Shown here: positions 22,806 through 34,720 of the stretch, piece by piece | Numbering within the stretch: position 1 is the stretch's first letter | Layout of the letters: every line of letters starts with the position of its first letter | From: Tanypteryx hageni | Taxonomy: Eukaryota > Arthropoda > Insecta > Odonata > Petaluridae | NCBI GenBank assembly: GCA_028673005.1 | Contig: CM054112.1 | Location: forward strand, 188,312,564 to 188,376,563 | Length of the DNA stretch: 64,000 bases | Direction: 5' to 3' | The notes under the pieces: generated by a model | The model's database searches: none | Told to the model about the DNA's origin: nothing | What the model saw: the letters and a program-made list of their open reading frames with translations, nothing else | Position numbers and translations under genes: made by a program

Positions 22806-24960
22806 ATCGCTTCTATCGTTTAAAAAAATAGTATTATTGTTTTTTTTCTAGTTTCCTACGTGTCCCCACCCTTTTATCGATATCTCGATGAAATGTTACC
22901 GACCTTCCTCAACGATTGCGTTCGTTCGCTCTGCTCGCTCTCTCTTTCTCTCTCTCTTATTCGCTCTCTCGCTAGCTATTAAAATTTGTATTCTCAGACT
23001 TTTCGGTCGCGTCGCACCTTTTCCTCTCGTTTCTATAGAAACGCGGTTTCTCCCGAAAAAGTCACCGAAGCGTTCGTACATACAAACACGACAATACGTA
23101 GAGAGTTCTCTTTTCGGATTCTCTAGGCAAATATTTGTGTATCTCGTTTCTCGCTCGCATTTCTTCGGGCCTTTTCGAAACTTAAGCGCTGGCACAGTGC
23201 GGAATTACTGTTGGATTTGCATGTCGTATAGCTTTCTCTTTCTCTCTCCAAGGTAAAAATGCTCAATTTTGACGAAATTCGTTTCGGAAGCTTATTTACC
23301 CTAAATTAAATTTTAAAAAATCGTCGTTAATTGACATGACGAAATTGATTTTTTCCGTATTATCGCATTTAATATCGGCAAGAATTGTTGGATATTTTCA
23401 GCCTCCTTTTTTAACGGAGTAATTCGCAAAAATTACCCTAACTTTCGTCTTTCGTCTGGATTGTGTATTTATATAATAAAAATAGTTATTTGGGGGAATA
23501 TCGATGGCTAAAATTATTGAGTACGTACGTAATGTTATTATCATTATCATAAGGTATCTATAAAAACAAGTAAGAGGTTTAGGCTAATTCGTCTTCGTGG
23601 TGTCAAAATTTGTCGACGGTTAACCTTTAGTCACTAATCCTTGATTGCATTTTTTTTTAACGTTCACCACACGATTTACAAATATGAGAATCTTATGAGC
23701 CGTTCTTACGAGTTGTTGCGAAAAATGCTCGCCGACTACACTCATTCTCGTGAAGTTGCCTCAACCAATTATCGAGTTCCCTCTCTTAAGGTGATAAAAC
23801 AAGCGCTATATACTTGGAAAGAACGAGCGGGTTCGACCCGAGTTATGTTGAGGTCGCTTGACGCTTTCAACGTCATCATTTTTCGCGAACAATTTGCGTC
23901 TGCATAAACTATTTCAGGTTTCTTACGTTTCGTTCCTCTCCATGCAGAAACAGGCAGGCGAAGATGGCGCTTATTTTTATGCTGCCACTTGGAGCCAATT
24001 GAGTCTTAAAGTGAAGCCAACCGTGAGTGCTTTTCGTCCAACACTTAGTGTTTTAGAGTCGGTTACTCAATTAGTTGATGGCTGTGTTCTTCAAAATCGG
24101 TCTGCCGTTTAGCTTCCTGCATTATAATGATAGAAAAAGCGGCATTTTTACTGTGACGCTAATAATTATTCATCATAATCGTTTCTCAGTTGTTTTAGTT
24201 ACGAACGCTGACATTTCCGTTCAATAGTGAATATATGTCGAATTTGCAGAGGTTTATGTTATGATCTTGCGCAGAGCTGGCCTTACATACCGGCTGCTCA
24301 TGGCGCCATAGTCAAGGGAAGCTTTCTCGGCCTACTATCTTTACATTACCTTGCAAGTAGATAAATGTTGCCTAGCTGTATATGTTGGCGGAATATCATT
24401 ATCACTCATTCGTTCATTTCTTTATACAACCTCGTATACTTTGACCGAATTATTGCTCCCATAAACCTTTTAATCGTCTGAGGAGAAACGTATTCTCGCG
24501 GCGTAAAATTTTTTTGTAATAAGTCTTCCCACTTCCTCTTCTCGTCTTCGCCGCCGCCGCAGCTGCTGCTGCGCATAGGAAGGCGACTCTCAAGGCGCAT
24601 TAAGCAGAAAGGGATATCGGGCCGTAAGGGAATCCATTCCACGCCCTCGAAAAACACCACAAAGCCAAAAAGTCATCGTCTCCTCTGCGAACGTCATTTG
24701 ATCCCTGAGAACATCTGCGAACTCCGTGGTCCTCCCTCGCTCCCTCCGTCCCTTTAGTCAGCCCCCGGAGGCTGTTGCAGCCAATCCTCAACTCCTCTTC
24801 GCTCGCTTCCAGTCTCTCTCGAACGCCTCACTCTTCCCCTATTGGAAGAAGTTGGAGGAGATCATGCATGTCTGGAAGGAGTCGAGAGGGATGTTACTAC
24901 ACGACCCTCTTTCTTCGTATTCATCTGCGAGAGGGATGTCGAGTGAAGATACACCTCCCC
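22806..24960. other. Unrecognised non-coding DNA
   Basis: An open frame at 23641-23907 matches nothing I know. At 24549-24573 there is a (CCG)n run followed by (GCT)n around a GCAGCTGC palindrome. No transposon end or RNA gene was recognised. Confidence 0.35.
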
Positions 24961-25548
24961 ACCTCTCTCCCTCTTGTTTGCACATCTGCTTTCTCCTCCG
25001 TTCTCTCCCTCTCTCACTTCTTCTCCCCTATCCGGCTCTCTCTTCTCCCTTTCCCTCATTCCCTCTTCATACGCGTACGTATGCTGCTGCCTATCCGTTG
25101 ACGTCATTCTCCTTTTCTGGGCGACCGACCTCCCTTCCCTCCATCCCTCTTTTAGTCTGTCTCTCTAACCTCAACCCGCTTCCACTTTCCTTCCCTCTCT
25201 GTCCGGGCTTCGGTTCTTATACGTTCTCTCTTTTTTTTCTCTCCGCCTTTATTTTTCGCCTTCTCCGTCTTAATTTTCTCCCATTTACCACTCGCTACCT
25301 CTTTTTTATCTACCTGCGTGGGGGCTTCGCTGGGGAATTCGCCTCTTAATTCCTCATGGCCTATTTTCTCCTTAATTACGCAGTCTACATTTCGCTCCGA
25401 GGGTCATTTTATTCGGAGGTGTTTAGTTTGCGCGACCATTATCGCACCCCATTTCAGTCGCATTTCATATTTTTCATAAAAATAGAACTTTTCTTATGCC
25501 TTTTCCCTCCTTTCTTTCTCTCCCCCTTGATTTTTTTTTCTCTCTCTC
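24960..25548. repeat. Pyrimidine-rich low-complexity tract
   Basis: C/T-rich on the plus strand with short CT and TTC runs. A 207-codon Ser/Leu/Pro/Phe-rich frame over 24726-25349 is explained by composition. Confidence 0.75.
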
Positions 25549-25549
25549 A

Positions 25550-25810
25550 CTCGCCTAGCCGGAACAAGGGTTAGGCGAGCGAGACACCCGCCTAGGATAC
25601 AGCACGCTTTGAGGCGCGACAAATGACCATTTGAACTTCTAAGTGTACCTAACGTTACATATTATAAAAAATATTTCGTGTATTTTATTTTACTTCTACG
25701 TTGTAAAAAAACCGGTTACGAGAGGTGAAATTGTGTACCGTGTACTTTAAATGGGTGGGAGTTCTTTTCACACCTCGATTAGGGCGCAGAAATATCTTGT
25801 CCCGGCCCTG
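25550..25810 (-). mobile_element. Non-autonomous hAT element, family E copy 1
   Basis: On the minus strand the element starts CAGGGCCGGGACAAG. The other end reads TAGCCGGAACAAGGG on the plus strand. ctctctca occurs on both sides (25542-25549 and 25811-25818), but the left copy lies in a CT run and could be coincidence. Copy 2 at 52377-52623 shares the CCTAGGCGGGTG and AAGTTCAAAT.GTCATTT motifs and the terminal order along its length. There is no coding capacity. Confidence 0.75.
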
Positions 25811-26160
25811 CTCTCTCATCTTTAGACCCCTCCGAAGATGCTTTGCGAATAGTTTTTCACATCTCCATTCCTGTCTTTTGTCCCCGCGTCTTTCTCCAGT
25901 TCTGTTTATCGCCTTCCCTTCTCGCAAGTCCACCGCCATCAACACCGATAATTCCATCATCTCCCTAGGACGCTCTTCCGTGCCGTTTCCTTTCCGGGGT
26001 CGTGCCTTCTGTGTAGAATCCTCGTGGTGTCAAAGAGGAGTCGTCCCGTTCCCCTCCACCCTTTTCCCTCTGTCTCCCTCTTCCCCTTCTCCCTCTTTCT
26101 CCCCCTCTTTCTCTCTCCCTATCCTCATCCTCCTCCCTCTCTCTCTCGTTGGAATTTCTT
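25811..26160. repeat. Pyrimidine-rich low-complexity tract
   Basis: C/T-rich on the plus strand, densest at 26045-26155. Frames over it are compositional. Confidence 0.7.
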
Positions 26161-26720
26161 CGGTCTCCTTCCTTGGCGCCACTGCCTTCCACGCACCTCC
26201 TCGCTTCTCTTCGTGTCCAACGACCGCCTACATGCCGACGTGGGCGGGTGTTTACGAGTTATAAAAGCGAGTTGGACGAATGCTGCGTACGCGTTTTCAA
26301 TATCCTCGCCGGATTTCCACGCTGTGACGATATGAGCGTTGACGTTTCATTAAGGGCGCAGATGTTGAGTCGATCAAAGAGGTTTTGCGATCGTATTAGC
26401 GCGTCGTCGGGTTTTTAATAGACGGACGTCGACTCGGCTAACCGATGGCGCGATGAAAGCAATAGATGTGTTCGGAATGTTTAATTGACGTTCCTTGTTT
26501 TGATTTACGTTCTTTTGTTTTTTTTTTTTTCATATTATCGAGGAGACAAATCGAAAAACACGTTTGGCGGTTACTGTTATAATATTAATCGTTTGCTTGG
26601 TTCAGAGGTGAATTGCGGTAGGAGTAGTGCTTGGCGTCAAATGCAGATAGGCCCGTGATGTCTGGTACAAGTTCGTATATCTATTATAAATAGCCGCTTC
26701 TTACGGAGGATATATATAGG
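26160..26720. other. Unrecognised non-coding DNA
   Basis: Moderately CpG-rich to about 26440, then AT-rich with a T run near 26515-26530. No gene was recognised. Confidence 0.35.
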
Positions 26721-26721
26721 A

Positions 26722-29084
26722 CTAGCTGAAATTACCCGACGTTGCTCAGGGTTTTAAGTCAAAATAAAAAATATTGAGGAAGATTTGAGAATAAAACCAA
26801 GTAATGAAACCAGATTAATTTTTATTGTAGTGCTTAATGGTATGCAGTATTTCTTGTCTTCCCATCTTTTGATCAAATAAATTTTTCCTGCTTCCTTTAT
26901 CGATAATTTTGGTGACTGTATTTTTTATCAAATAATCGTAATAAACAATCGATGGAATAACTTTTAATGTATAGTTATTTCACTCAACTTAAGTTCCAGT
27001 GGAAGAAACTACATGATATTATGTGGTCATGAATCTCAAAAACATTAAAAACTTGGGCAGGAATTGCAAGCTCTAGGGATACAACCGGTGGAAACACGTT
27101 TGAAGACATGTACATTTAAAATTAGCTTACTCATATGTTATCCCATGCAAAAGCTAATTTTGTGAGTTTAATTTGTCACGTGAATAGTTTAAAGTCAAAC
27201 CTACGAAAAAAATGAGTTGCCGGACTTTGAAACCGAATTTGGCGATAAAAGGTGTTGATATGACATGGAAAGTGTTATTATAATCTAATAAGTATAATTG
27301 ACTTAATTGATGCATACAAATGTTCAGTTGAAAGGAAAGCAAAATGTACATATAGATGGTCAAGACAGGAAGAGTTAATGATTATAGATGTTGGTCTAAA
27401 TTAAAGAATTGTTATAGAAGTTTTTCAATGTTAATAAAATAATTTCTGTCTACTAAGTATAGAGAATATGCAGAATACAGAAAAAGTTTTTAGAGAATGA
27501 AAGCACTTAAAATTGCACATTAAAACTGTCTTCCACTTAACTTTTGAAATAATTAGCCAGATTTATAGTTTTTATGGTGATTGCCCTTCTTTGAATAACC
27601 CTAGTGTTTCTTTCTTCCCTACTTTAGTTTATATTAGGTATATATTATTTCTTTTAGTTAATACATATTAGGTATTGTTCATAACGGTTGCCAAGTACAT
27701 TGTTAATCCAACAATGTGCTCATGCACGTGCCATTTAAATGGAAAAATTAAAAGAGAAAAACATTTTTTAAATAAAATTGTAGTTCAAATCACTTTAAAA
27801 ACCCTCCCATTTTGCTTAACGTTTTATTGCGGTTAAAATGGCGCCTTCATCTTGCTTTAGGTTCTGTAGCAGTTTCGTTATAACTGCACTAACAAACAAA
27901 CATTCTTCAAAATATGTATGGTAGAGATATAGGATATATAACCTAAGGTACTTCTAGATATACCACGGACCTGAAATTTGGCAGGATGATAGGTTATTAG
28001 GTACAACCAACCAAAAAATCGAAATTCCAAATTTTTTAAAGTTTTAGTGGGGTATTTTTGACCCCAATGTTCTATTGTGATACCTCATAGGAAAAACATG
28101 GAAATCTGTGCAGTTTCATGAATTTGCATTTTTAAATTAGTCATAATACAGATATAAATTCGAGACGAAAACAGTTCTGTAGCTAAAAGAAGGAGGTTTC
28201 TTGTTTTTGAAGACTAAAGTAAAATCGGTGCCGAATTGACCAAGAAATGTTTTTAATCGGAAAAAAGCAGATGCTACACAATAACGAACTTCAGCTACCA
28301 TAGCAACCAGGACAAAGCTTTTCAATGGGAATTGGCAATCCGTAATACAATAGCATCGCTTTAATGCTTTTTAATAGGGAAATTCTTATTGTCTCATTGA
28401 TTTCAATCAAAGACGTATAATATGATGACGTCAATTTTAAAACGCGATGTATGTTATTAAATAAAATAACGTTACTCCTTTCAATTATGGGGGTTGATGA
28501 ACTGTATATAATAATAGCTTTAATTTAGTGGTTCTAAAGAGAATCAGTGGATTGTATTATAATGCAATTGATTTAAAACTACGGCGTAAACTTATAACGA
28601 CGTCAAAATCCAAAAACAGGAAATATTAGAGGATTGTGAAAAAAGTAATGTCGTGTTGGAGCTGACATTTTAAAGTTATTTAGAGCTTAGTGCACATACC
28701 CAAATAAACATTTGAAATTTCGATGAATATTGTATATATGTATATTGTTGCGGCCGTTAAAACTTTTTAAAATTTGAACAAATAGATAAATATTAATTCA
28801 CTTCTAGATAAGGTACAGCTTTTAAATTTGGCAGAAATGTGTGGCTTTGGTACCCTACTGTCGAAAAATATAATATTATTAAAATTTCAAATTTTAGGGG
28901 TTGTTTTACTCTATTATTGTTACATAAGGAAAGAACGAAAATCGGCGCAGAGGTGAAATCTTAAGAATTAAAAAAATATTTCCAATGAAATATCTCTCTG
29001 AAAAATGAAGGTTTTTTCAAAGTGAGATGAAATGCTTGCAGAATGCAAGCACCTTTTACTGATATATCTATATATATAGGAAGA
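26722..29084 (-). mobile_element. Helitron-like element (about 2.36 kb)
   Basis: On the minus strand the 3' end (26751-26722) reads CCCTGAGCAACGTCGGG then TAATTTCAGCTAG. That is a GC hairpin about nine bases before a terminal CTAG, followed by T, the Helitron signature. The 5' end at 29084 reads TCTTCCTATATATATAG, preceded by A, so the insertion fits the A|T rule. No Rep/helicase frame was found, so it is non-autonomous. Two interior stretches (about 27945-28030 and 28800-28900) share CTTCTAGATA and AAATTTGGCAG wording and may be an old internal duplication. Confidence 0.75.
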
Positions 29085-31776
29085 TACTAAATGTTTAGGC
29101 ACTTACGGAAGAGCTGGGATTTTGAGGGGAAAAAACGACCGAAAGTGAGGGATTCTTGGTTAGTTTAAAATATGGACAATTAAGAGAAGACTATGAGATC
29201 GGCTTTGGGCAGTGAAGACAGAGTGGTATGATGAATAAGAAACTGTAATTGTGTTTAAAAATATAATTCATACAAGTTATAAACGGTGGCAGTTTTTTTA
29301 TGGAGGAATTTCAGGACGAACACTAGTGAGTATCGGTCCTTTCCCTTAAGTCCAAGAAATTCGCGTTGCGGAAACTTCTTATCGTTTTATTTTTCAGCGG
29401 CAGTCACGTATCTCAAGAGGCTGGCGCGTTTCTTTCATATTCTCCTTCGCAACGCCTTCTCTTTTAAGGAGAAAGCGACGGAGGAGCATACGAATCGCCA
29501 CGATTTCGGAAGACGTGACGAAGAAAGTGCGTCTCTTTCTTCCGTGACTTCGAATGCGATTTGCGCAAATGCTCCTGGAGCATGAAAGACGCACGAGTGA
29601 TATCGTCCCGGAACAACAGAGTTGGGCTCTCAAAAGTTTTATCCTCCGCACCATACGATATAACGATTTTCTTTAAGAAAATTGAAGCCTTTATAACTCA
29701 AACGTTTAATGTCGCGAATTTTTGATCAATCGAAGGCAGCATTTTCTTCCCCATGGTAAGGTTTTTTCTATAAATCTAATTTTTTGTTATACTTTGATAT
29801 TCGGACGATAAGAGGATCCTTGTGAAAACGAGTATTCTCCCCGTGGAAAAGATCCAGTGCCTCGTCATTTCCTACGGACTATTTTCAATATTTTTGCATA
29901 AAATTTTATATGCGTTTTACGTGCGCCCCAAAACGCCGCGCGGGAATTGTTTTAGCAGGTCCGATTTATTTCGGAACTAGGTTCTTTTTACGCGATTTTC
30001 TTATTATACCGCCTTAAAGGACGCCTATTCCGCCGAGCTGGCGCTATACCAAGCAATCTGGCCCATCCATTGAGTGCTCCGTTTGAGGGGGCGTTCCCGT
30101 TGGCGCTTTTTCCTTCCTCTCATTGTTGGTTGTGTAAAGATGTGGGTTTGGCAGTTAAACCGCCCGTCACTGATTGGCTGAGAGTGATTCCGTCGTTATC
30201 CTCCCTCCTCCTCCTACTCCCCTCCCTCTCTTCCGTCTGCCGTATTTTATTTTATTTTTTGGATTCCGCACGCCTGGGAGGTTCCATTAATGCTGAAGGA
30301 CCTTTCTAGTTCCTCGGCAGGAAACCCATTTTTCCCTTCACTTCGCATTTCATACTTTCCCAATTTGCCTTCGTTCACTGCCTCTTTCGTTGGTCTCTAT
30401 TATCCCTCTCTTTCTATCCTCCCTCTCTCTGGTTCAACCTTTGGTATCATTGCTTTACTTTCCCTCCGGAGTATCCGGCTTCCAAGTATTTTTTGCTCGA
30501 AAGCGGGTGTGCCCCTTCTTTTGTTTTTGTCCTTCTCGCTTCCCCGGGTGCCCGGTTACTTTTTCTCTCTCTCTTCCTTTCGCTTAAAATTCGTCGGTCG
30601 TAATTTCCTTGTTTAAGCCCCTTTCACGCTTTGTCGTTTGTTTGCTTTGGGTTTCATTGCTGTTTGTAATTTCGAGTGGAAACAAACGAAGGGACTCTTG
30701 CATCCCTCGGTCCACGCAAAAGCACGCACACAGTGCAAAGTGGCGTTTGTTATAACTCTGTTCCACAAACTCGGTGGGAACGCAACAGAGACTAAATTAT
30801 TTGCCAAGCATTTTTCGGTCAAACAATGCGAATGTTTGTTTGATATGGTTGCGGTTGATGATTTTCGACGGAATGTGACGTTGTGCATCGGTGTAACGCT
30901 TCACTTAAAGTTGCAAAATTCAAATTAAAACATTATAGCTTCATCGAGTAGAAAGCCTTTGCCGTTTTCTGATTAGCAATTATAGTATAATTATTTACCA
31001 TCTGAATTAAACCACACGAAAGCCTTCTGATAATTGTTGGATTATATCTTATAATTTAGTTATTTCGAAACACGTAATAATATTCGCAAGTGAAGCACTT
31101 AAAAAGTTTTACGTTCCATTCCTCGAACAAGAGAAATGTTTAAAACTTGAGCTCACTACCCTCGCTAGAACTATTTGCGAATACAGAGACCGGGACTACG
31201 AACGACGGTTGAGTGCGTGTAAGGATTTTCAAGCAGCCAACAAAAAATTGAACCAATCCCGTGACGCGCGCGGCAAAAACTCATCCCGTTACGTGACAGA
31301 TTTTTTGTCTCTCGGCAATAAATCAACGGCGCTGGAAGGAAAGGCACATATCCTTATTCCCCAGGGATCCATGTGTGTGTATATGCTTTCTTTTTACGTT
31401 AATATTAGTTTATGATTTGTTTACATTTTCGTATTTATACAGGTCTTTTTTGATACATTATTCTTAATTTGCGAGAATGTGTCGTCGTATCCTTCATTAA
31501 CTTATCGTTATCTATTTCAGAAAAACACGCAAGAGCACACAGTTGACGTTTTCAAATTGCTTTATGATTCTTATTTTAATTAATTAATTTATTTATTCTC
31601 GTAGGAGATTTCTTTATCGATTCGGCTGGTTTATTTGCCTTCGAAAAAAACGAATCTCTTTATCTTCGGCTTAGTTCCCCTTGATTTTCATAGTCTTCTG
31701 AGTTGCTTTTGTCTTTTAAAACTTCGTGCTGTTTACTTTTCTGTCCTCCCCTGCATGTCTTGTTCCTTAATTAATA
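29085..31776. other. Unrecognised non-coding DNA
   Basis: A CT-rich patch lies at 30190-30580. The plus-strand frame 31011-31415 stays open for about 135 codons without an ATG at its start and matches nothing I know. GATTGGCT (a reverse CCAAT box) at about 30173 is isolated. No transposon end was recognised. Confidence 0.35.
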
Positions 31777-32017
31777 GATGAAATAAAGCGATCTAAAGAT
31801 CCTATGCAGACAGGCATAAGCTGTAATGTTGGGAATAATTTTGAAACGAGAAAAAAGTCTGCTATGACCGGGAATCGAACCCGGGTCTTCCACTTTCCGG
31901 GCGGATATTCTACCACTGAACTATCGTCATAGCAGACTTTTTTCTCGTTTCAAAATTATTCCCAACATTACAGCTTATGCCCGTCTGCATAGTATCTTTA
32001 GATCGCTTTATTCCATC
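31777..32017 (-). mobile_element. Palindromic element enclosing a tRNA-Gly-like unit
   Basis: The arms 31777-31868 and 31926-32017 are inverted copies of 92 bp with only about three mismatches. The loop between them is the body of a tRNA-like sequence on the minus strand. The arms carry T6 runs next to the tRNA ends. No clear target duplication was seen. A second, shorter unit of the same design lies at 32151-32270. I know of no named family with this layout. Confidence 0.8.
31861..31933 (-). tRNA. tRNA-Gly-like unit, copy 1
   Basis: On the minus strand the A box TAGTTCAGTGG and the B box GGTTCGATTCC both match the pol III consensus, and a T6 terminator follows the acceptor end. The D and T arms match tRNA-Gly(GCC) closely. 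The anticodon loop reads CCGGAAA. Position 33 is therefore C instead of the invariant T, and position 34-36 is GGA, so it should not decode glycine. There are three extra bases (TGA) between the acceptor start and the D arm relative to copy 2. The acceptor GCTATGA pairs perfectly with TCATAGC because that sequence is part of the palindrome arms. Confidence 0.6.
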
Positions 32018-32150
32018 AATTTCTTGCTCGACAATCTCACTATTCGAGAGGGAGGAGTTTTCTTTGGTGTATCTCTTTGAGGACATCCGTTGGGGCAGTT
32101 TGATACTAGCTTGGCTAGTTCCGTCCCAACCAAGAAAACATCCGCGTTAA

Positions 32151-32270
32151 GAAACGAAAAAAATTGATCTGCTACGATAGTTCAGTGGTAGAATAATCGC
32201 CCGGCAAGTGGAAGACCCGGGTTCGATTCCCGGTCATAGCAGACTTTTTTCTCGTTTCAAAATTATTCCC
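32151..32270 (+). mobile_element. Second palindromic tRNA-like unit
   Basis: The tRNA-like body is followed by 29 bases identical to the inner arm of the first unit (GACTTTTTTCTCGTTTC and on to ATTATTCCC), then diverges. On the 5' side GAAACGAAAAAAATTGATCTGCT is a decayed inverted copy of the same arm. It lies about 130 bp from the first unit, with its tRNA on the opposite strand. Confidence 0.65.
32171..32240 (+). tRNA. tRNA-Gly-like unit, copy 2
   Basis: This is the better-formed copy: nine bases separate the start from the D arm, as in tRNA-Gly(GCC). The A box (TAGTTCAGTGG) and B box (GGTTCGATTCC) are intact, and a T6 terminator follows a few bases after the 3' end. The acceptor stem pairs except for one C-A mismatch at position 5. 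The anticodon loop reads CCGGCAA, again with C at position 33, and 34-36 is GGC. The anticodon stem is weak at its outer end. It may be transcribed by pol III but is unlikely to act as a normal tRNA. Confidence 0.6.
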
Positions 32271-34720
32271 TTCCTTGATTAAATTTAATGCTCAGATAAT
32301 GAGTTTACATTAAACATATTCTGCAATGCCCTTCCAAAAACTCAAAACTCCGTTTTCCATCTGTCGTATTTATTTTATTGTTTCCTTCGCTCAAAACTCG
32401 TCTTACCAACTAAATATTTCGAGAAATATTTTTTGGGATAGCAGCCGCATAAGTTATTCTTCGTGGTGTTCTAAAGGCTTTAATATCGGCTCTACGGCCG
32501 ACTGTATTTTTCATGTATTCCTGCTCGTTATCCTGATGCTAGTTTTGTGAGACTGTTTAACACCTGTTAAGTCGTTAGAAAAGTTGCTCAAGCTATTACA
32601 ATCGGAAAGATTTTATCAGCCTTGGTAGTCCTTATTGGTTATTTCATGTAAAAATTGAAAGCATTAGCGTTTTTCGTCAGCCGATCAAGAGATTGAAATT
32701 CAATCTTTCATCTTGTTTCGAACTGGTGTCAGATCATTTTACTACGCACAGTAAACCACGGTAAAGACGAGAGGATCTGGTTCTCACTTTTGTGAAACGT
32801 ATTCACTTGAGTAGAAGTAACAATCGTCGTCAAAATCTTTACCGCGGTAACTTAACAAGGGTGTTCGTTTCTGCCTTAACAGGATCATTACAGGAGGGCC
32901 GCTTGAAATTTCGTGGAAACTGTCGCCTCACGCTATGACAATGATAACCTCTGAGAAGGCAGTCGCCGTTTCCGGCCGCTTTTAATTAGCCTTCTGTCTT
33001 TCATTGTCCCTCTCCTCGTTTGTTTTCATTTCTGCGAAACCTCGCGTCATTTAATCCAACTGTACATCTCGTCCTCTCTCTTCACTGCGCGTTGCGATTT
33101 CCCGAAGGGATTTCCTATTAACCCTTTTCTCACTTCTCCATTCTCTTCCACTCTCCTTCTTTCCTCCCTCTTCCCGCACGCTCTCTCTCTCTCTCTCGCC
33201 TTGATATTCCTCCTCTTCATCCCCTCTTAAACCGTTCCTCCCGCAGTAATATAAGGCGGTTATAAGCGGTAGCACCCAATCCCGGAACTCATTCTCCCTT
33301 TTCTATGCACGAATCATCTGGCCGCAATCCGATGTCGCTCGTAGCGGAATTGCAAGCAAGCTTCACGGGAAGAGATTTTCGCTCGTTTTTGCGATTTTTT
33401 TTCTCGATGGAATTCCGTGTATTTTCGTGTGGGTGCGCCCTTGTTCGTTTAAAATTTTCGCCAGGATACCAGGTTACATCCCTATTATAAGCGTTTTCAG
33501 CATGATTTATACATATCGAGGGCTGTTTTTTGCCCGTGCTAGCTCGCTCGCTCCTCTGCGGTATGGCTATTCGTTAAAAGGGCGTCGGAAAAATGTTCTA
33601 ATTCAATTTCCTGTCGGCGGTGTTCCATCATCTGGATCGTTCTTTTTTTTTAATCCTTGTCAGTTTTTTCACCTCTCTCTGTTTTTTCTTTCTTTTTTTC
33701 GCCCGCCACTCTGGTAATGCGACTTTGATTCCCATTCGTCTCGTCCTCCACTCATTGTCATTCTCCTTTCCGTTGCGTCTTTGTTTTATTTTTCATCCCG
33801 CGTCCGTCACAGGATTTCCTTTATAGCGTTTTCTCACGCGCTCCGATATTTTCCGTCTCTGCCGCCACTCCCCTTTTCTATTTTTCATTCTCTCTGTCTG
33901 ATAGCTTCATTTTTCAAGCCATATTCTCGCCATCTGGCTGGCGTATTTTTTCACGGCCATTTTCCGTCCTCGCCGCACGATGATGTCGAATCTTTCGTTT
34001 TCCTGGAGATAAACTACGTCCGAAATTGATTTCGTCGGACGGATATCGTAGCGTTTTATTCATTGCCCGATTTCGTTGTCATAGTGCTATCAGCCTGTTA
34101 TTAATTGCGGAGTATTACTTTTTTATTCGTTTTGGTAAAATCGCCAAAGGTCTCGTGATTTTCGGAACAACTGCTTTCAGGATTCGTACTTGTCGTATAC
34201 GAATACTACTATAATTTTTGAGAGTTTAGTTATAGAATTCTTTTTTCTCTATCCCATTCGGGTTGAGGCAAGTGAACCGTCTTAACGAAACGTAATTATT
34301 GTCCATGTCTTAGTAGTTCATTTAAATACGAATCTAATGAATAAGAAAATGTTTTTCTTGTTTTGCAACAAATTTTTCATCTTCAAATGCCTTTCACATT
34401 TTCACATCTATTTCCTAACTGTTCACAGCAGTGCATTTACGTCTTTCGTGCCCATGCCACTATAGCGCCATGAATACCCACTAAGGACAGTTAAAAAAAA
34501 AAGCGACGGAAGGAGGAAATTCGTTTTTTGTTCTCCTAAGAAAAATAATAGTGAACGGAGAATAATGAGTTTAATCCCTTCCCGAGCAAATCCGCTGTCG
34601 GACGCGTCATAAACGAAATTACTTCCTTTTTACGAAAGGGAACTTCTCCTCTTTATACGAGAGCAAAAAATTTCGCGAGGACAAACCGTCCGGGTCGCAA
34701 AGTATAATTTTTCACTCCAT
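32271..34720. other. Unrecognised non-coding DNA
   Basis: A CT-rich patch lies at 33060-33235 with a CT run at 33181-33198, and T-rich patches at 33590-33790. No gene, RNA or transposon end was recognised. Confidence 0.35.

Noticed and set aside
21710..22823. Long open frames (over 330 codons) on both strands across 21.7-22.8 kb
   Set aside because: They run through 500 N and a CT satellite; the translated residues are unknown or repeat Ser/Pro/Leu and Arg/Glu/Gly.
30170..30180. CCAAT box (reverse, GATTGGCT) as evidence of a promoter
   Set aside because: A single short motif with no TATA, initiator or CpG support nearby.
31861..32240. Calling the two Gly-like units functional tRNA-Ser(GGA) and tRNA-Ala(GGC)
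   Set aside because: The bodies are tRNA-Gly type, position 33 is C, and identity elements for Ser (long variable arm) and Ala (G3-U70) are absent.
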